DNA of 64,000 bases, taken from contig JBDXCV010000004.1 in NCBI GenBank assembly GCA_039980135.1, positions 1-64,000 of the forward strand, written 5' to 3'. Origin of the DNA: Alphaproteobacteria bacterium. GTDB taxonomy: Bacteria; Pseudomonadota; Alphaproteobacteria; UBA6615. Positions 9,775-18,554 of the stretch are shown one piece after another (position 1 is the first letter of the stretch; each line of letters opens with the position of its first letter). The notes beneath the pieces were generated by a model. That model saw only the letters and a list, made by a program, of their open reading frames with translations. It was not told the origin of the DNA and did no database searches. Both the position numbers and the translations under genes were made by a program.

Positions 9775-11115
9775 ATGGCGAGTACAGCCGAGCAAATCGC
9801 CTCGAACTTGAACTTTGGAGCCTTTTCGAAGGCGACAGAACTCAAGAAGCGCCTGTGGTTTACCCTGGGGGCACTGATCGTCTACCGGCTGGGCACGTTC
9901 ATCCCGATCCCGGGCATCGATCCGGCCATTATTGGCGATATTTTTGCCCAGCAGTCGGATGGAATTCTCGGCGTGTTCGATGCGTTCGCCGGCGGTGCCC
10001 TGTCTCGCATGAGCATCTTCGCGCTCAATGTTATTCCGTATATCTCCGCGGCGATTATCATGCAGTTGATGACGGCCATATCGCCGAGCATGGAGCAGCT
10101 CAAGAAAGAAGGCGAATCCGGCCGCAAAAAAATAAACCAGTACACCCGATATCTAACGGTTTGCCTGGCGATCGTGCAGGCCTACGGGCTTTCGGTGGGG
10201 CTTGAGAGCCTGGCGACGTCCCAGGGTGCCGCGGTCGAAAATCCGGGTCTCTTCTTCCGCGCGAGCACCGTGATCACCATCGTCGGCGGCACCATGTTCC
10301 TGATGTGGCTGGGCGAACAGATCACGGCACGTGGTGTCGGCAATGGCATTTCGCTGATTATTTTCGCCGGCATCGTGGCGGCCTTGCCGACGGCGCTGGC
10401 ATCGACCCTCGAACTGGGACGTACCGGGGCACTGTCGGCGCTGTTCATCATCGGCTTCCTGATTTTCGCCGTGGCGGTCATTACCTTCATCGTGTTCTTC
10501 GAACGCGCGCAGCGCCGGATCATCGTTCAGTATCCGAAGCGCCAGGTCGGTAACCGCATGTTCGGCGGGGAATCGTCCCATATACCGCTGAAGCTCAACA
10601 CGTCGGGCGTCATTCCGATCATCTTCGCAACGTCGATCCTGCTGACGCCGGTTTCAATCGCAGGTTTCTCGGGCGGCGGCGGCGGAATTCTGAATTCCGT
10701 GACGGCCGTGATCGGACGCGGGCAACCGCTGTTTTTCCTGTTGTTTGCCGCGCTCATCATTTTCTTTGCGTTCTTCTACACGGCGATTGTCTTCAATCCC
10801 GAAGAGACGGCGGACAATCTGAAGAAAAACGGCGGCTTCGTGCCCGGCATTCGTCCCGGCAAGAATACGGCAGAATTCTTTGACTATGTCCTCACACGAT
10901 TGACGGTAGTAGGTGCGGGCTATCTCACATTGGTCGCCCTGTTGCCCGAGATCCTGATTTCGAGATTCTCGGTGCCGTTCTTCTTCGGTGGTACGAGCCT
11001 GTTGATCGTCGTCGTGGTTTCACTGGATACAGTGGCGCAGATCCAGAGCCATCTGTTGGCGCATCAGTATGAAGGCCTGATCCGTAAGGCCAAGCTGAAG
11101 GGCCGACGCGGCTAA
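9775..11115 (+). CDS. secY: Preprotein translocase subunit SecY
   Basis: SecY is the channel of the SecYEG translocase in the inner membrane. The 446-residue protein has the length of the family and about ten hydrophobic segments. Hallmarks are YRLGTFIPIPGIDP after the first helix, SRMSIFALNVIPYISAAIIM for helix 2, the loop QYPKRQVGNRMFGGESSHIP, and KKNGGFVPGIRPGKNTA. The ATG at 9775 starts a 24-residue cytosolic N-terminus. adk follows 22 bp after the stop. Confidence 0.98.
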   Translation: MASTAEQIASNLNFGAFSKATELKKRLWFTLGALIVYRLGTFIPIPGIDPAIIGDIFAQQSDGILGVFDAFAGGALSRMSIFALNVIPYISAAIIMQLMTAISPSMEQLKKEGESGRKKINQYTRYLTVCLAIVQAYGLSVGLESLATSQGAAVENPGLFFRASTVITIVGGTMFLMWLGEQITARGVGNGISLIIFAGIVAALPTALASTLELGRTGALSALFIIGFLIFAVAVITFIVFFERAQRRIIVQYPKRQVGNRMFGGESSHIPLKLNTSGVIPIIFATSILLTPVSIAGFSGGGGGILNSVTAVIGRGQPLFFLLFAALIIFFAFFYTAIVFNPEETADNLKKNGGFVPGIRPGKNTAEFFDYVLTRLTVVGAGYLTLVALLPEILISRFSVPFFFGGTSLLIVVVVSLDTVAQIQSHLLAHQYEGLIRKAKLKGRRG

Positions 11116-11137
11116 CGGTTTGCGGGGTATTGGGGCG

Positions 11138-11716
11138 ATGAATTTTATCCTTCTGGGGCCGCCGGGCGCGGGCAAGGGAACGCAAGCCAAGCTGCTTGTC
11201 GACAATCATGGCGTCGTCCAATTGTCGACCGGTGACATGCTTCGCGCGGCGGTTGCATCGGGCAGCGCGCTCGGTGCCGAGGCGAAAACGGTGATGGACG
11301 CCGGCAAACTGATGCCGGATGACATTATGGTGGAGATTATTTCGGCGCGTATCGCCGAGCCGGACTGTGTGAACGGGTTTATTCTCGATGGTTTCCCGCG
11401 CACGACGGCGCAGGCGAATGCATTGGATAAGATGTTGGAAGAAAAAGGACTTCCGCTGGATCATGTGATCGAAATATCGGTCGATGATGCTGTCCTGATC
11501 GACCGGATTAATGCGCGTGTCGCCGAGACGCCGGAAGCGGACCGGCGTGACGACGACAATGCAGAAACGCTGAAGCATCGGCTTTCGGTGTATCACGAAC
11601 AAACCGCCCCGATACTGCCGTATTACGAATCCCGGGGCATGTTGAAGAAAGTCGATGGAATGCAGTCGATCGACGAAGTGTCTAAACAGATAGAGGCGAT
11701 CATTTCGGCGGGCTAA
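11138..11716 (+). CDS. adk: Adenylate kinase, short-LID type
   Basis: Adenylate kinase interconverts ATP, AMP and ADP in the cytosol. The P-loop GPPGAGKGTQAK is at residues 7-18, QLSTGDMLRA binds AMP, and LDGFPRT is at about 82-88. The 192-residue length and the short segment RVAETPEADRRDDDNAETL in place of the usual zinc-type LID show the short form common in alphaproteobacteria. The ATG at 11138 places the P-loop at the usual distance; an upstream in-frame TTG at 11120 is less likely. Position behind secY is the classical one. Confidence 0.96.
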   Translation: MNFILLGPPGAGKGTQAKLLVDNHGVVQLSTGDMLRAAVASGSALGAEAKTVMDAGKLMPDDIMVEIISARIAEPDCVNGFILDGFPRTTAQANALDKMLEEKGLPLDHVIEISVDDAVLIDRINARVAETPEADRRDDDNAETLKHRLSVYHEQTAPILPYYESRGMLKKVDGMQSIDEVSKQIEAIISAG

Positions 11717-11720
11717 GCTG

Positions 11721-11748
11721 TTGACCCTATGGCGGAAATTCATATAAT
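11721..11748 (+). promoter_or_regulatory. Strong sigma70-type promoter for rpsM-rpsK-rpoA-rplQ
   Basis: TTGACC (11721-11726), a 16-base spacer and a perfect TATAAT (11743-11748) lie in the 102-bp gap between adk and rpsM. This is the best promoter match in the window. It would start the alpha operon separately from the spc operon, leaving a leader of about 65 bases before the rpsM GTG. Confidence 0.75.
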
Positions 11749-11818
11749 CCCGCCGCTCGGGCAACCTTACCAAATTTGGCCGTTTTGACCGCACCGTAAC
11801 CATGAAGGAGTTCGGAAC

Positions 11819-12190
11819 GTGGCGCGTATTGCTGGTGTCAACATTCCAACACAGAAGCGGGTTCCGATCGCGCTGACCTATATCCACGGGATCGGTCACA
11901 CGAAGGCGGAAGAGATTTGCGAGAAGTGCAATATTCCGCTGGAACGGCGTGTCCATGAACTGACCGACGATGAGGTCATTCGGGTTCGCGAGATGATCGA
12001 CCAGAGCTATCAGGTCGAAGGTGATTTGCGGCGTGAAGTTGCGATGAACATCAAGCGATACATGGACCTCGGTTCGTATCGTGGCGTGCGCCATCGCAAA
12101 GGCTTGCCCGTAAACGGACAGCGCACACACACAAACGCGCGCACCCGCAAGGGCAAGGCTCGGCCGATTACCGGCAAGAAAAAAGTCTAG
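11819..12190 (+). CDS. rpsM: 30S ribosomal protein S13
   Basis: S13 makes intersubunit bridges in the 30S head. The 123-residue product begins [20 protein letters not shown], with [16 protein letters not shown] (helix-two-turn-helix) and the C-terminal [20 protein letters not shown] plus KGKARPI. The start is GTG at 11819, preceded by AAGGAGTTCGGAAC, a strong Shine-Dalgarno. It leads the alpha operon behind a near-consensus promoter. Confidence 0.97.
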   Translation: MARIAGVNIPTQKRVPIALTYIHGIGHTKAEEICEKCNIPLERRVHELTDDEVIRVREMIDQSYQVEGDLRREVAMNIKRYMDLGSYRGVRHRKGLPVNGQRTHTNARTRKGKARPITGKKKV

Positions 12191-12214
12191 GGCGCAGGAC
12201 AAGGTAGAAAAGTA

Positions 12215-12607
12215 ATGGCAAAGGCCGCGACAGCGCGTGTCCGTAGACGCGAACGCAAGAACATCACTTCGGGTGTTGCGCATGTAAGCGCGACATTCAA
12301 CAACACTCACATCACGATCGCGGATGCGCAGGGCAATGCTATTGCCTGGTCGTCCGCCGGTTCCCAGGGATTCAAGGGTTCGCGTAAATCGACCCCGTAT
12401 GCCGCGCAGATGGCGGCAGAAGATGCGGGTCGCAAGGCGCAGGAACACGGTATGAAAACCCTCGCCGTTGAGGTGAAGGGGCCGGGTTCGGGGCGTGAGT
12501 CCGCGCTGCGTGCGTTGCAGGCAGTCGGATTCGAGATCACCGCCATTCGCGATGTGACCCCGGTTCCGCATAACGGTTGCCGGCCGCGCAAACGTCGGCG
12601 CGTCTGA
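12215..12607 (+). CDS. rpsK: 30S ribosomal protein S11
   Basis: S11 lies on the 30S platform near the mRNA exit. The 130-residue protein contains [54 protein letters not shown] and the ending [18 protein letters not shown], which is nearly invariant. It is 24 bp behind rpsM and 94 bp ahead of rpoA. Confidence 0.98.
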   Translation: MAKAATARVRRRERKNITSGVAHVSATFNNTHITIADAQGNAIAWSSAGSQGFKGSRKSTPYAAQMAAEDAGRKAQEHGMKTLAVEVKGPGSGRESALRALQAVGFEITAIRDVTPVPHNGCRPRKRRRV

Positions 12608-12660
12608 TTTTCCACCCAACCGGGTGCTGACTACTAAATTTCATCGGCAGATGCCGAAAC

Positions 12661-12678
12661 CCGGCGCAGCTGCGCCGG
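12661..12678. repeat. 18-bp perfect palindrome in front of rpoA
   Basis: CCGGCGCAGCTGCGCCGG is a perfect inverted repeat, 23 bp before the rpoA ATG. It has no following T-run, so it is not a simple terminator. In the mRNA it could form a hairpin just ahead of the ribosome binding site. Confidence 0.6.
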
Positions 12679-12701
12679 ACAAGATTTGAGGACGAATCCA
12701 G

Positions 12702-13721
12702 ATGCTCCAGAAAAATTGGACCGAACTGATCAAGCCTAGCAAGCTCGACATAGCCGGCGGCTCCAACCCGTCACGCCAGGCATCGGTTGTCGCCGAACCC
12801 CTCGAGCGTGGCTTCGGATTGACCCTCGGCAATGCGATGCGCCGGGTTCTCATGTCGTCGCTTCAGGGCGCTGCCGTAACGTCGCTTCAGATCGAAGGTG
12901 TTCTTCACGAATTCTCCTCGATTCCCGGCGTGCGTGAGGATGTCACCGACATCGTCCTGAACATCAAGGGAATGGCGCTACGTATGCACAGCGAGGGTCC
13001 CAAGCGCATGACGCTGACGGCGACCGGGCCTGGCGAGGTCAAGGCCAGCCAGATCGAGACCGGCCCGGACATCGAGATCATGGATCCCGATCACATTCTG
13101 ATGACGCTCGATCAGGGCGCGCGGGTGGTCATGGAACTCACGGTCGAATCCGGGAAGGGTTACGTCCCGGCGGCGCAGAATCGCGCGGCGGACGCGCCGA
13201 TCGGCCTGATCCCGGTCGATGCCCTGTTCTCGCCGATCACGAAGGTCTCCTATCACGTCGGTAACGCACGTGTGGGTGAACGGACCGATCTGGACAAGCT
13301 GACCATGGACATCGAGACCAATGGCGCGATCACGCCGGAAGACTGCATGGCGCTGGCCGCCCGCATTCTCCAGGACCAGCTCCAGCTCTTCGTAAACTTC
13401 GAAGAGCCCAAGGCGGCCCAGCCAGTCGAAGAAATCGATGACGAGCTCGAGTTCAACCGCAATCTGCTGCGCAAGGTGGATGAACTGGAACTTTCCGTCC
13501 GCTCGGCCAACTGCCTGAAGAACGACAACATCGTGTATATCGGTGATCTCGTTCAGAAGACCGAAGCCGAGATGCTGCGGACCCCGAATTTCGGGCGCAA
13601 GTCGCTCAACGAAATCAAGGAAGTGCTGGCCCAGATGGGACTGCACCTCGGTATGGAGATTCCGGCCTGGCCGCCGGAGAACATCGAAGATCTGGCAAAA
13701 CGCCTCGAGGAACCGTTCTAG
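12702..13721 (+). CDS. rpoA: DNA-directed RNA polymerase subunit alpha
   Basis: The 339-residue alpha subunit starts assembly of RNA polymerase through its N-terminal domain and contacts UP elements and activators through its C-terminal domain. Visible are [20 protein letters not shown] (about 32-51), the linker near residues 235-250, and the C-terminal helix-hairpin-helix region [20 protein letters not shown] and [18 protein letters not shown]. Length is typical of alphaproteobacteria. Confidence 0.98.
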   Translation: MLQKNWTELIKPSKLDIAGGSNPSRQASVVAEPLERGFGLTLGNAMRRVLMSSLQGAAVTSLQIEGVLHEFSSIPGVREDVTDIVLNIKGMALRMHSEGPKRMTLTATGPGEVKASQIETGPDIEIMDPDHILMTLDQGARVVMELTVESGKGYVPAAQNRAADAPIGLIPVDALFSPITKVSYHVGNARVGERTDLDKLTMDIETNGAITPEDCMALAARILQDQLQLFVNFEEPKAAQPVEEIDDELEFNRNLLRKVDELELSVRSANCLKNDNIVYIGDLVQKTEAEMLRTPNFGRKSLNEIKEVLAQMGLHLGMEIPAWPPENIEDLAKRLEEPF

Positions 13722-13748
13722 CGGTCCACGGAATCAGGAGTAGTTAAG

Positions 13749-14180
13749 ATGCGTCACCGTAAGGGTCCGCGGAAGCTCAATCGGACGAGCAGTCATCGCA
13801 AGGCCATGTTCGCCAATATGGCGGCAGCGCTGGTCAAGCATGAGCAGATTACGACCACCTTGCCGAAGGCCAAGGAGCTGCGGCGTGTCGTCGACAAGCT
13901 CGTTTCGCTCGGCAAGCGCGGCGATCTGCATGCCCGCCGTCAGGCGCTCAGCACGTTGCGTGATCGCGCGTTGGTCGAAAAACTCTTCTCGACGCTGGCC
14001 GAGCGATATGCCGACCGTCCTGGCGGGTACACCCGGGTATTGAAGGCGGGCTATCGCTATGGCGATTCCGCGCCGATCGCCATCATCGAGCTTGTGGACC
14101 GTGACGAGGACGCCAAGGGCCTCGATTCCGGCCCGGTACAGTTTGCGGATGATGAAGTGCTCCAGGAGGCTGTTGCCTGA
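13749..14180 (+). CDS. rplQ: 50S ribosomal protein L17
   Basis: L17 is located near the tunnel exit. The 143 residues start [20 protein letters not shown] and contain [39 protein letters not shown] and the [13 protein letters not shown] segment. After this the last 25 residues are acidic, as is common in alphaproteobacterial L17. It is the last gene of the alpha operon and is followed within 25 bases by an intrinsic terminator. Confidence 0.97.
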   Translation: MRHRKGPRKLNRTSSHRKAMFANMAAALVKHEQITTTLPKAKELRRVVDKLVSLGKRGDLHARRQALSTLRDRALVEKLFSTLAERYADRPGGYTRVLKAGYRYGDSAPIAIIELVDRDEDAKGLDSGPVQFADDEVLQEAVA

Positions 14181-14205
14181 GCGGCTTTCAGCGAATTGAA
14201 TTCCG

Positions 14206-14230
14206 AAAGGCCGCCTTCGGGCGGCCTTTT
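14206..14230 (+). terminator. Intrinsic terminator of the ribosomal protein operon
   Basis: A perfect 10-bp stem (AAAGGCCGCC with GGCGGCCTTT) closes on a TTCG tetraloop at 14216-14219 and runs into a T-stretch at 14227-14230. It lies 25 bp after the rplQ stop and clearly ends the S10-spc-alpha transcription block. Confidence 0.92.
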
Positions 14231-14242
14231 GCGTCTGGGTCC

Positions 14243-14271
14243 GTGAATCGCGGCCCGAACGGGGTTAAAAT
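14243..14271 (+). promoter_or_regulatory. Candidate promoter of the DegP-like gene
   Basis: TAAAAT at 14266-14271 matches a -10 element, with a poor -35 (GTGAAT at 14243-14248) 17 bases upstream. Only six bases separate the -10 from the ATG at 14278, so transcription would start at or next to the start codon. The GGGG at 14261-14264 is too far away (13 bases) to be a normal Shine-Dalgarno. Confidence 0.45.
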
Positions 14272-14277
14272 CGAACT

Positions 14278-15699
14278 ATGCGAACGGCATCTCATATCCT
14301 CATCGGGTCGGTCCTGTTGGTGGCAATGTTGCTTCCACCTGGGTTGGCGCAGGCCCAGAATGCTGTGCCCGATACGCGCGAACAGGTCATGCTGTCCTTC
14401 GCCCCGCTGGTCCGTGCGGCGAGCCCGGCCGTCGTGAACGTTTTCACGCGCAAGGCCGTGCGCCGCCGCGGGCCGGCTTCGCCCTTGTTTAACGACCCGT
14501 TCTTTCGCAGGTTTTTCGGCGACGCGCTGGGCTCGGTCCAGCCGCGCGAGCGCGTCGAGAATTCGCTGGGATCTGGCGTGATCGTGCGTCCGGATGGCCT
14601 AATCGTGACCAATTTCCACGTCATCGACGGCGCGGACAGTATTACCGTCGTTCTCTCCGACCGGCGGGAATTCGACGCGACCATCCTGCGCGAAGACGAA
14701 CGGACCGACCTGGCGATTCTGAAGATCGATGCCGGCGCGGAGGCATTGCCGGCCATCGCGTTGAGCGACAGTGACGAGTTGGAGGTCGGTGATCTCGTGC
14801 TCGCGATAGGCAATCCGTTCGGGGTCGGCAAGACAGTCACCAGCGGCATCGTATCGGGGCTCGCACGGACCCAGGTCGGTATCTCCGACTTCAATTTTTT
14901 CATACAGACCGACGCGGCCATCAACCCCGGTAACTCCGGCGGCGCGTTGCTCCGCATGGATGGCACTCTGGCCGGTATCAATACGGCGATCTTCTCGCGC
15001 AGCGGCGGAAGTCAGGGCATCGGATTTGCCATCCCGGCGAACATGGTGCGAACGGTCATCGACGGGGCCGCCGCCGGGACCGCCTTGCGCCGGGCCTGGT
15101 TGGGTGCATCCTTCGAGACCGTCACGGCTGAAATCGCGGAGGCGATCGGGTTGGCGCGCCCGGAAGGGGTGATCCTGTCGGGCGTTCATGACCAGGGGCC
15201 GGCGCTGCGGGCGGGTTTACGGTCCGGCGATATCATCACGGCATATAACGGGCAACCGGTGTTCGATACCGAGGGACTTCGGTTCCGGATCGCGACGGGA
15301 ATCGTCGGCGATGAAGCGAAGCTTGCGGTGCGCCGGCCGGACGGCGAGCATGACATTAGCCTCGTGCTGGAACTCCCGCCCGAGGTCCCACCCCGTAATG
15401 AGCGCGTGCTGGAAGGGCGTCATCCGATCGCCGGTGCGACGGTCGCCAACCTGTCGCCTGCCGTGGCCGAAGAGATGGGGCGCGATCATTTCGAGAAAGG
15501 CGTTGTCGTCCGGGCCATTGCCTCGGGGAGTCCGGCGCACCGTTTGAGCTTTCAGATCGGGGATGTGATTTTTGCGATTAACCAGGTGGAGGTTCGGTCG
15601 GTCGTCCATGTTCGTGAATTGACCGCGGCGCCGGCACCACAATGGACCATCACCGTCCGGCGGGATGGGCGGCTGTTTTCATTGACGGTCGCGGGATGA
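14278..15699 (+). CDS. Periplasmic DegP/HtrA-family serine protease with two PDZ domains
   Basis: This 473-residue protein is a Do-type protease that degrades or refolds damaged envelope proteins in the periplasm. Residues 1-27 form a signal peptide ending in AQA. The trypsin-like domain has the triad His114 (TNFHVIDG), Asp144 (RTDLAILKI) and Ser220 (INPGNSGGALL). Two PDZ domains follow at about 280-360 and 385-465. The gene starts a new transcription unit after the ribosomal terminator and overlaps rarA by four bases (ATGA). Whether it equals DegP or DegQ cannot be decided from one sequence, so no symbol is given. Confidence 0.93.
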   Translation: MRTASHILIGSVLLVAMLLPPGLAQAQNAVPDTREQVMLSFAPLVRAASPAVVNVFTRKAVRRRGPASPLFNDPFFRRFFGDALGSVQPRERVENSLGSGVIVRPDGLIVTNFHVIDGADSITVVLSDRREFDATILREDERTDLAILKIDAGAEALPAIALSDSDELEVGDLVLAIGNPFGVGKTVTSGIVSGLARTQVGISDFNFFIQTDAAINPGNSGGALLRMDGTLAGINTAIFSRSGGSQGIGFAIPANMVRTVIDGAAAGTALRRAWLGASFETVTAEIAEAIGLARPEGVILSGVHDQGPALRAGLRSGDIITAYNGQPVFDTEGLRFRIATGIVGDEAKLAVRRPDGEHDISLVLELPPEVPPRNERVLEGRHPIAGATVANLSPAVAEEMGRDHFEKGVVVRAIASGSPAHRLSFQIGDVIFAINQVEVRSVVHVRELTAAPAPQWTITVRRDGRLFSLTVAG

Positions 15700-17033
15700 G
15701 CATTCCCGACAACCAGTCGGAGATGTTCGCGGGTCAGGCCCCGCGGCCCCTGGCAGATCGATTGCGCCCTGAAACGATCGGGGAAGTGGTCGGGCAGGGG
15801 CATTTGCTCGGCACCGAGGGCCCGATAGGTCGAATGGTCGCGAATGAGCGGTTGGCCAGCATGGTGCTTTGGGGGCCCCCGGGTTGCGGCAAGACCACGA
15901 TTGCCCGGCTGCTGGCACGCGAAACAGACTTCGCGTTCGAACCTTTGTCGGCTGTCTTTTCGGGTGTCGCCGATCTGCGAAAGGTCTTTGAACGCGCCGC
16001 TGCACGCCGCGCGGGCGGGCAGGGTACGCTGCTGTTCATCGATGAAATTCATCGCTTCAACCGGGCACAGCAGGACGGGTTCCTGCCGTATGTGGAGGAT
16101 GGGACGGTTACGCTGATCGGTGCGACGACCGAGAATCCGTCGTTCGAGATCAACGCAGCGCTTCTGTCGCGCTGTCAGGTGTTCGTCCTGAACCGGCTCG
16201 ATGAGGCGGCGCTGGAGGAATTGCTGGCGCGCGCCGAGGCCCTCGAGGAACGGGGATTGCCCGTTGATGGACAGGCGCGCCAGGCGCTCAAGGCGATGGC
16301 CGATGGCGATGGGCGCTACCTGCTGAATCTCGCGGAAGAACTGTTCGCGCTGCGGCGCACCGGTGAACCCGACGATATTCTTGATACCGCGCGACTTATT
16401 GAAACCGTACAAAATCGCGCGCCGCTTTATGACAAAAGCCAGGAGGCTCACTACAACCTGATCAGCGCGCTGCACAAATCCCTGCGCGGTTCTGATGTGG
16501 ATGCAGCGTTGTACTGGCTGGCCCGGATGCTGGCGGGCGGCGAGGATCCACGCTTCGTGGCGCGGCGTCTGGCGCGGGCCGCGGTCGAGGATATCGGTCT
16601 GGCAGACCCGCAAGCGCTGCCGCAAGCGCTGGCGGCGTGGGAAGCCTATGAGCGGATTGGTACGCCCGAAGGTGAACTCGCGCTGGCGCAATGCGTGATT
16701 TACCTGGCGAGCGCCCCGAAATCGAACGCGTCGTACAAGGCATTTGGTTCGGCGATGCGAATGGCACGGGATACAGGTTCGCTGGCGCCGCCCAAACACA
16801 TCCTCAACGCCCCTACGGGTCTGATGAAGGACCTGGGCTATGGCGACGGTTATGCGTATGACCATGACGCTGAGGACGGTTTCTCGGGTCAGAATTATTT
16901 TCCCGACGGGATCGAGCGGACCCAGTTCTATAAGCCGGTGGAACGCGGGTTCGAACGCGAAATTGGCAAACGGCTTGAATATTGGACGAAGCTACGTGCC
17001 GGGCGTGTCGCGAGCGACGGCCCGAAGGATTGA
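15696..17033 (+). CDS. rarA: Replication-associated recombination protein A (MgsA/RarA AAA+ ATPase)
   Basis: RarA is a clamp-loader-like AAA+ ATPase acting at stalled replication forks. Of 445 residues, [20 protein letters not shown] precedes the Walker A GPPGCGKT (60-67), Walker B is [10 protein letters not shown] with Asp-Glu near 116-117, and sensor 1 is [11 protein letters not shown]. The C-terminal part has the RarA signature [19 protein letters not shown]. The ATG at 15696 overlaps the protease stop; a longer in-frame start at 15642 inside that gene is rejected. crcB follows after 40 bp. Confidence 0.95.
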   Translation: MSIPDNQSEMFAGQAPRPLADRLRPETIGEVVGQGHLLGTEGPIGRMVANERLASMVLWGPPGCGKTTIARLLARETDFAFEPLSAVFSGVADLRKVFERAAARRAGGQGTLLFIDEIHRFNRAQQDGFLPYVEDGTVTLIGATTENPSFEINAALLSRCQVFVLNRLDEAALEELLARAEALEERGLPVDGQARQALKAMADGDGRYLLNLAEELFALRRTGEPDDILDTARLIETVQNRAPLYDKSQEAHYNLISALHKSLRGSDVDAALYWLARMLAGGEDPRFVARRLARAAVEDIGLADPQALPQALAAWEAYERIGTPEGELALAQCVIYLASAPKSNASYKAFGSAMRMARDTGSLAPPKHILNAPTGLMKDLGYGDGYAYDHDAEDGFSGQNYFPDGIERTQFYKPVERGFEREIGKRLEYWTKLRAGRVASDGPKD

Positions 17034-17073
17034 TGAGAATGGCTGTTTCGAAAACCCCGCAATGGTGCACGGC

Positions 17074-17454
17074 ATGAACATGTTGCTTGCGATCGCATTC
17101 GGCGGCGCGATGGGTGCGCTTGGCCGGCATTTCGTGAATGTCGGGGTGGCCAGCTGGGTTGGTCTCGGCATTCCCTGGGGGACGCTCACCGTCAATATCG
17201 TCGGGTCTTTCGCGATGGGCGTCCTGGTCCATATCATGGCCACCACGTGGAGCGTGACACCGGAAGTGAGGGCGTTGCTCACCGTCGGCGGCCTCGGGGC
17301 ATTCACCACGTTCTCGACCTTCTCGCTCGATGCGATTGTCCTCTACGAGCGGGGCCAGGTGATGTTTGCCGCGGGCTACGTGCTGGCATCGGTCGTCGGT
17401 GCGATTGGCGCGCTGCTGGTTGGCCTGCGCCTGGCGCGGATTGTGATCGCATGA
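17074..17454 (+). CDS. crcB: Fluoride channel CrcB/Fluc
   Basis: CrcB is a small dual-topology inner-membrane channel that exports fluoride. The 126 residues have four hydrophobic helices. The motifs are IAFGGAMGALGRHFV near the N-terminus, TLTVNIVGSFAMGV with the conserved Asn, and GLGAFTTFSTFSLDAI with the TTFSTFS phenylalanine and sodium site region. The ATG at 17074 gives the usual N-terminus; an in-frame ATG at 17062 would add four residues. The stop overlaps the next gene by ATGA. No fluoride riboswitch is possible in the 40 bp upstream. Confidence 0.93.
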   Translation: MNMLLAIAFGGAMGALGRHFVNVGVASWVGLGIPWGTLTVNIVGSFAMGVLVHIMATTWSVTPEVRALLTVGGLGAFTTFSTFSLDAIVLYERGQVMFAAGYVLASVVGAIGALLVGLRLARIVIA

Positions 17455-18425
17455 GCCAGGATGATCATTCAGCCGTCCGCCATGTGGCTGTCCAGCCGGA
17501 TGACGGCGAAGTGCGGCTCGACAGATGGTTTAAACGCCACTATCCGGACGTCTCCTACGGTCAGGTGGCGAAATGGTTGCGCACCGGCCAGGTTCGGGTG
17601 GACGGGCATCGTGCCAAGCCCGGACAGCGGGTGAGTCAGGGGCAGGAAATTCGCGTCCCGCCCATGCCGCCATCGCGGACAGCCGAGAGACCCGCCGCGC
17701 GGCGCCGCCCCCCGGTCGATCGGGCGGACGCGGCCGCCTTGCGGGAATCCATTATCTATAAGGATGAACAACTGATTGCCTTGAACAAGCCTGCCGGTCT
17801 TGCCGTGCAGGGCGGGTCCAAGACCCACCGGCATCTGGACGGCATGCTCGATGCATTGCAGTTCGATGCCAAGGATCGCCCGCGCCTCGTACACCGCCTC
17901 GACAAGGACACCAGCGGCTTGTTGTTGTTGGCACGCGACCGTCAGACGGCCTCGCAGTTGGCTGTTCTGTTTCAGGGGCGTGAAGTCCAGAAGACCTATT
18001 GGGCGCTCGTTGTCGGGATTCCGGACCATGAGTCCGGTGTGATCGACGCCCGGCTTGCCAAACGTGGCGGCGATGGGAGCCAGCGCGTCGAATCGGTCGA
18101 TGACGGCCAGGCGGCGGAAACCGAGTATCGGATTCTAGATCACGCCGCGCGGCGCATCGCCTGGCTCGAATTGCGACCTCGAACCGGCCGGACCCATCAG
18201 TTGCGTGCGCATTGCAAGGCCATGGGAACGCCGATCGTGGGTGACGGCAAATATGGCGGTCGCGAGAGCGACGTGGAGGGCCTGCCGCAGCGACTGCACT
18301 TGCATGCGCGTGGGTTGACCTTGCCGTACCCCGCCGGCGGCGAACGTCTCACGCTCGAAGCACCGTTGGACGATGTCCTTGCGAAAAGCTGGGCGTTCGT
18401 GGGGTTTGACGCGAAAATGACCTGA
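17451..18425 (+). CDS. rluC: RluA/RluC-family 23S rRNA pseudouridine synthase
   Basis: The enzyme isomerises uridines in 23S rRNA. The 324 residues start with an S4 RNA-binding domain (EVRLDRWFKRHYPDVSYGQV to QEIRVPP, about 20-70). A proline/arginine linker follows, then the catalytic domain with RLVHRLDKDTSGLLLLAR, in which Asp151 is the nucleophile. RTGRTHQLRAHCKAMGTPI and GDGKYG follow. An S4 domain plus this length fits RluC rather than RluA, although RluD is similar. The start overlaps the crcB stop by four bases. Confidence 0.9.
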   Translation: MSQDDHSAVRHVAVQPDDGEVRLDRWFKRHYPDVSYGQVAKWLRTGQVRVDGHRAKPGQRVSQGQEIRVPPMPPSRTAERPAARRRPPVDRADAAALRESIIYKDEQLIALNKPAGLAVQGGSKTHRHLDGMLDALQFDAKDRPRLVHRLDKDTSGLLLLARDRQTASQLAVLFQGREVQKTYWALVVGIPDHESGVIDARLAKRGGDGSQRVESVDDGQAAETEYRILDHAARRIAWLELRPRTGRTHQLRAHCKAMGTPIVGDGKYGGRESDVEGLPQRLHLHARGLTLPYPAGGERLTLEAPLDDVLAKSWAFVGFDAKMT

Positions 18426-18554
18426 ATTGCGGCTATTCTGTGGAAATTCCCGCAATCGCAATAAATGGCACTCGCCCGCACACGCAAGGTGGGATAGTCA
18501 CGTGCCATCGGCATAGTCGCGTCGTCGGTTTCATCGAAGGAAGATCTCCGCATC

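Noticed and set aside
10925-12619. 564-codon open frame on the minus strand
   Set aside because: It runs antisense to secY, adk, rpsM and rpsK, all certain genes, and its arginine-rich product has no recognisable domain.
15552-16865. 437-codon minus-strand frame across the protease / rarA junction
   Set aside because: Antisense to two well-supported genes.
17034-17073. Fluoride riboswitch in front of crcB
   Set aside because: Only 40 bp separate rarA and crcB, too short for the aptamer, and no aptamer-like sequence is present.
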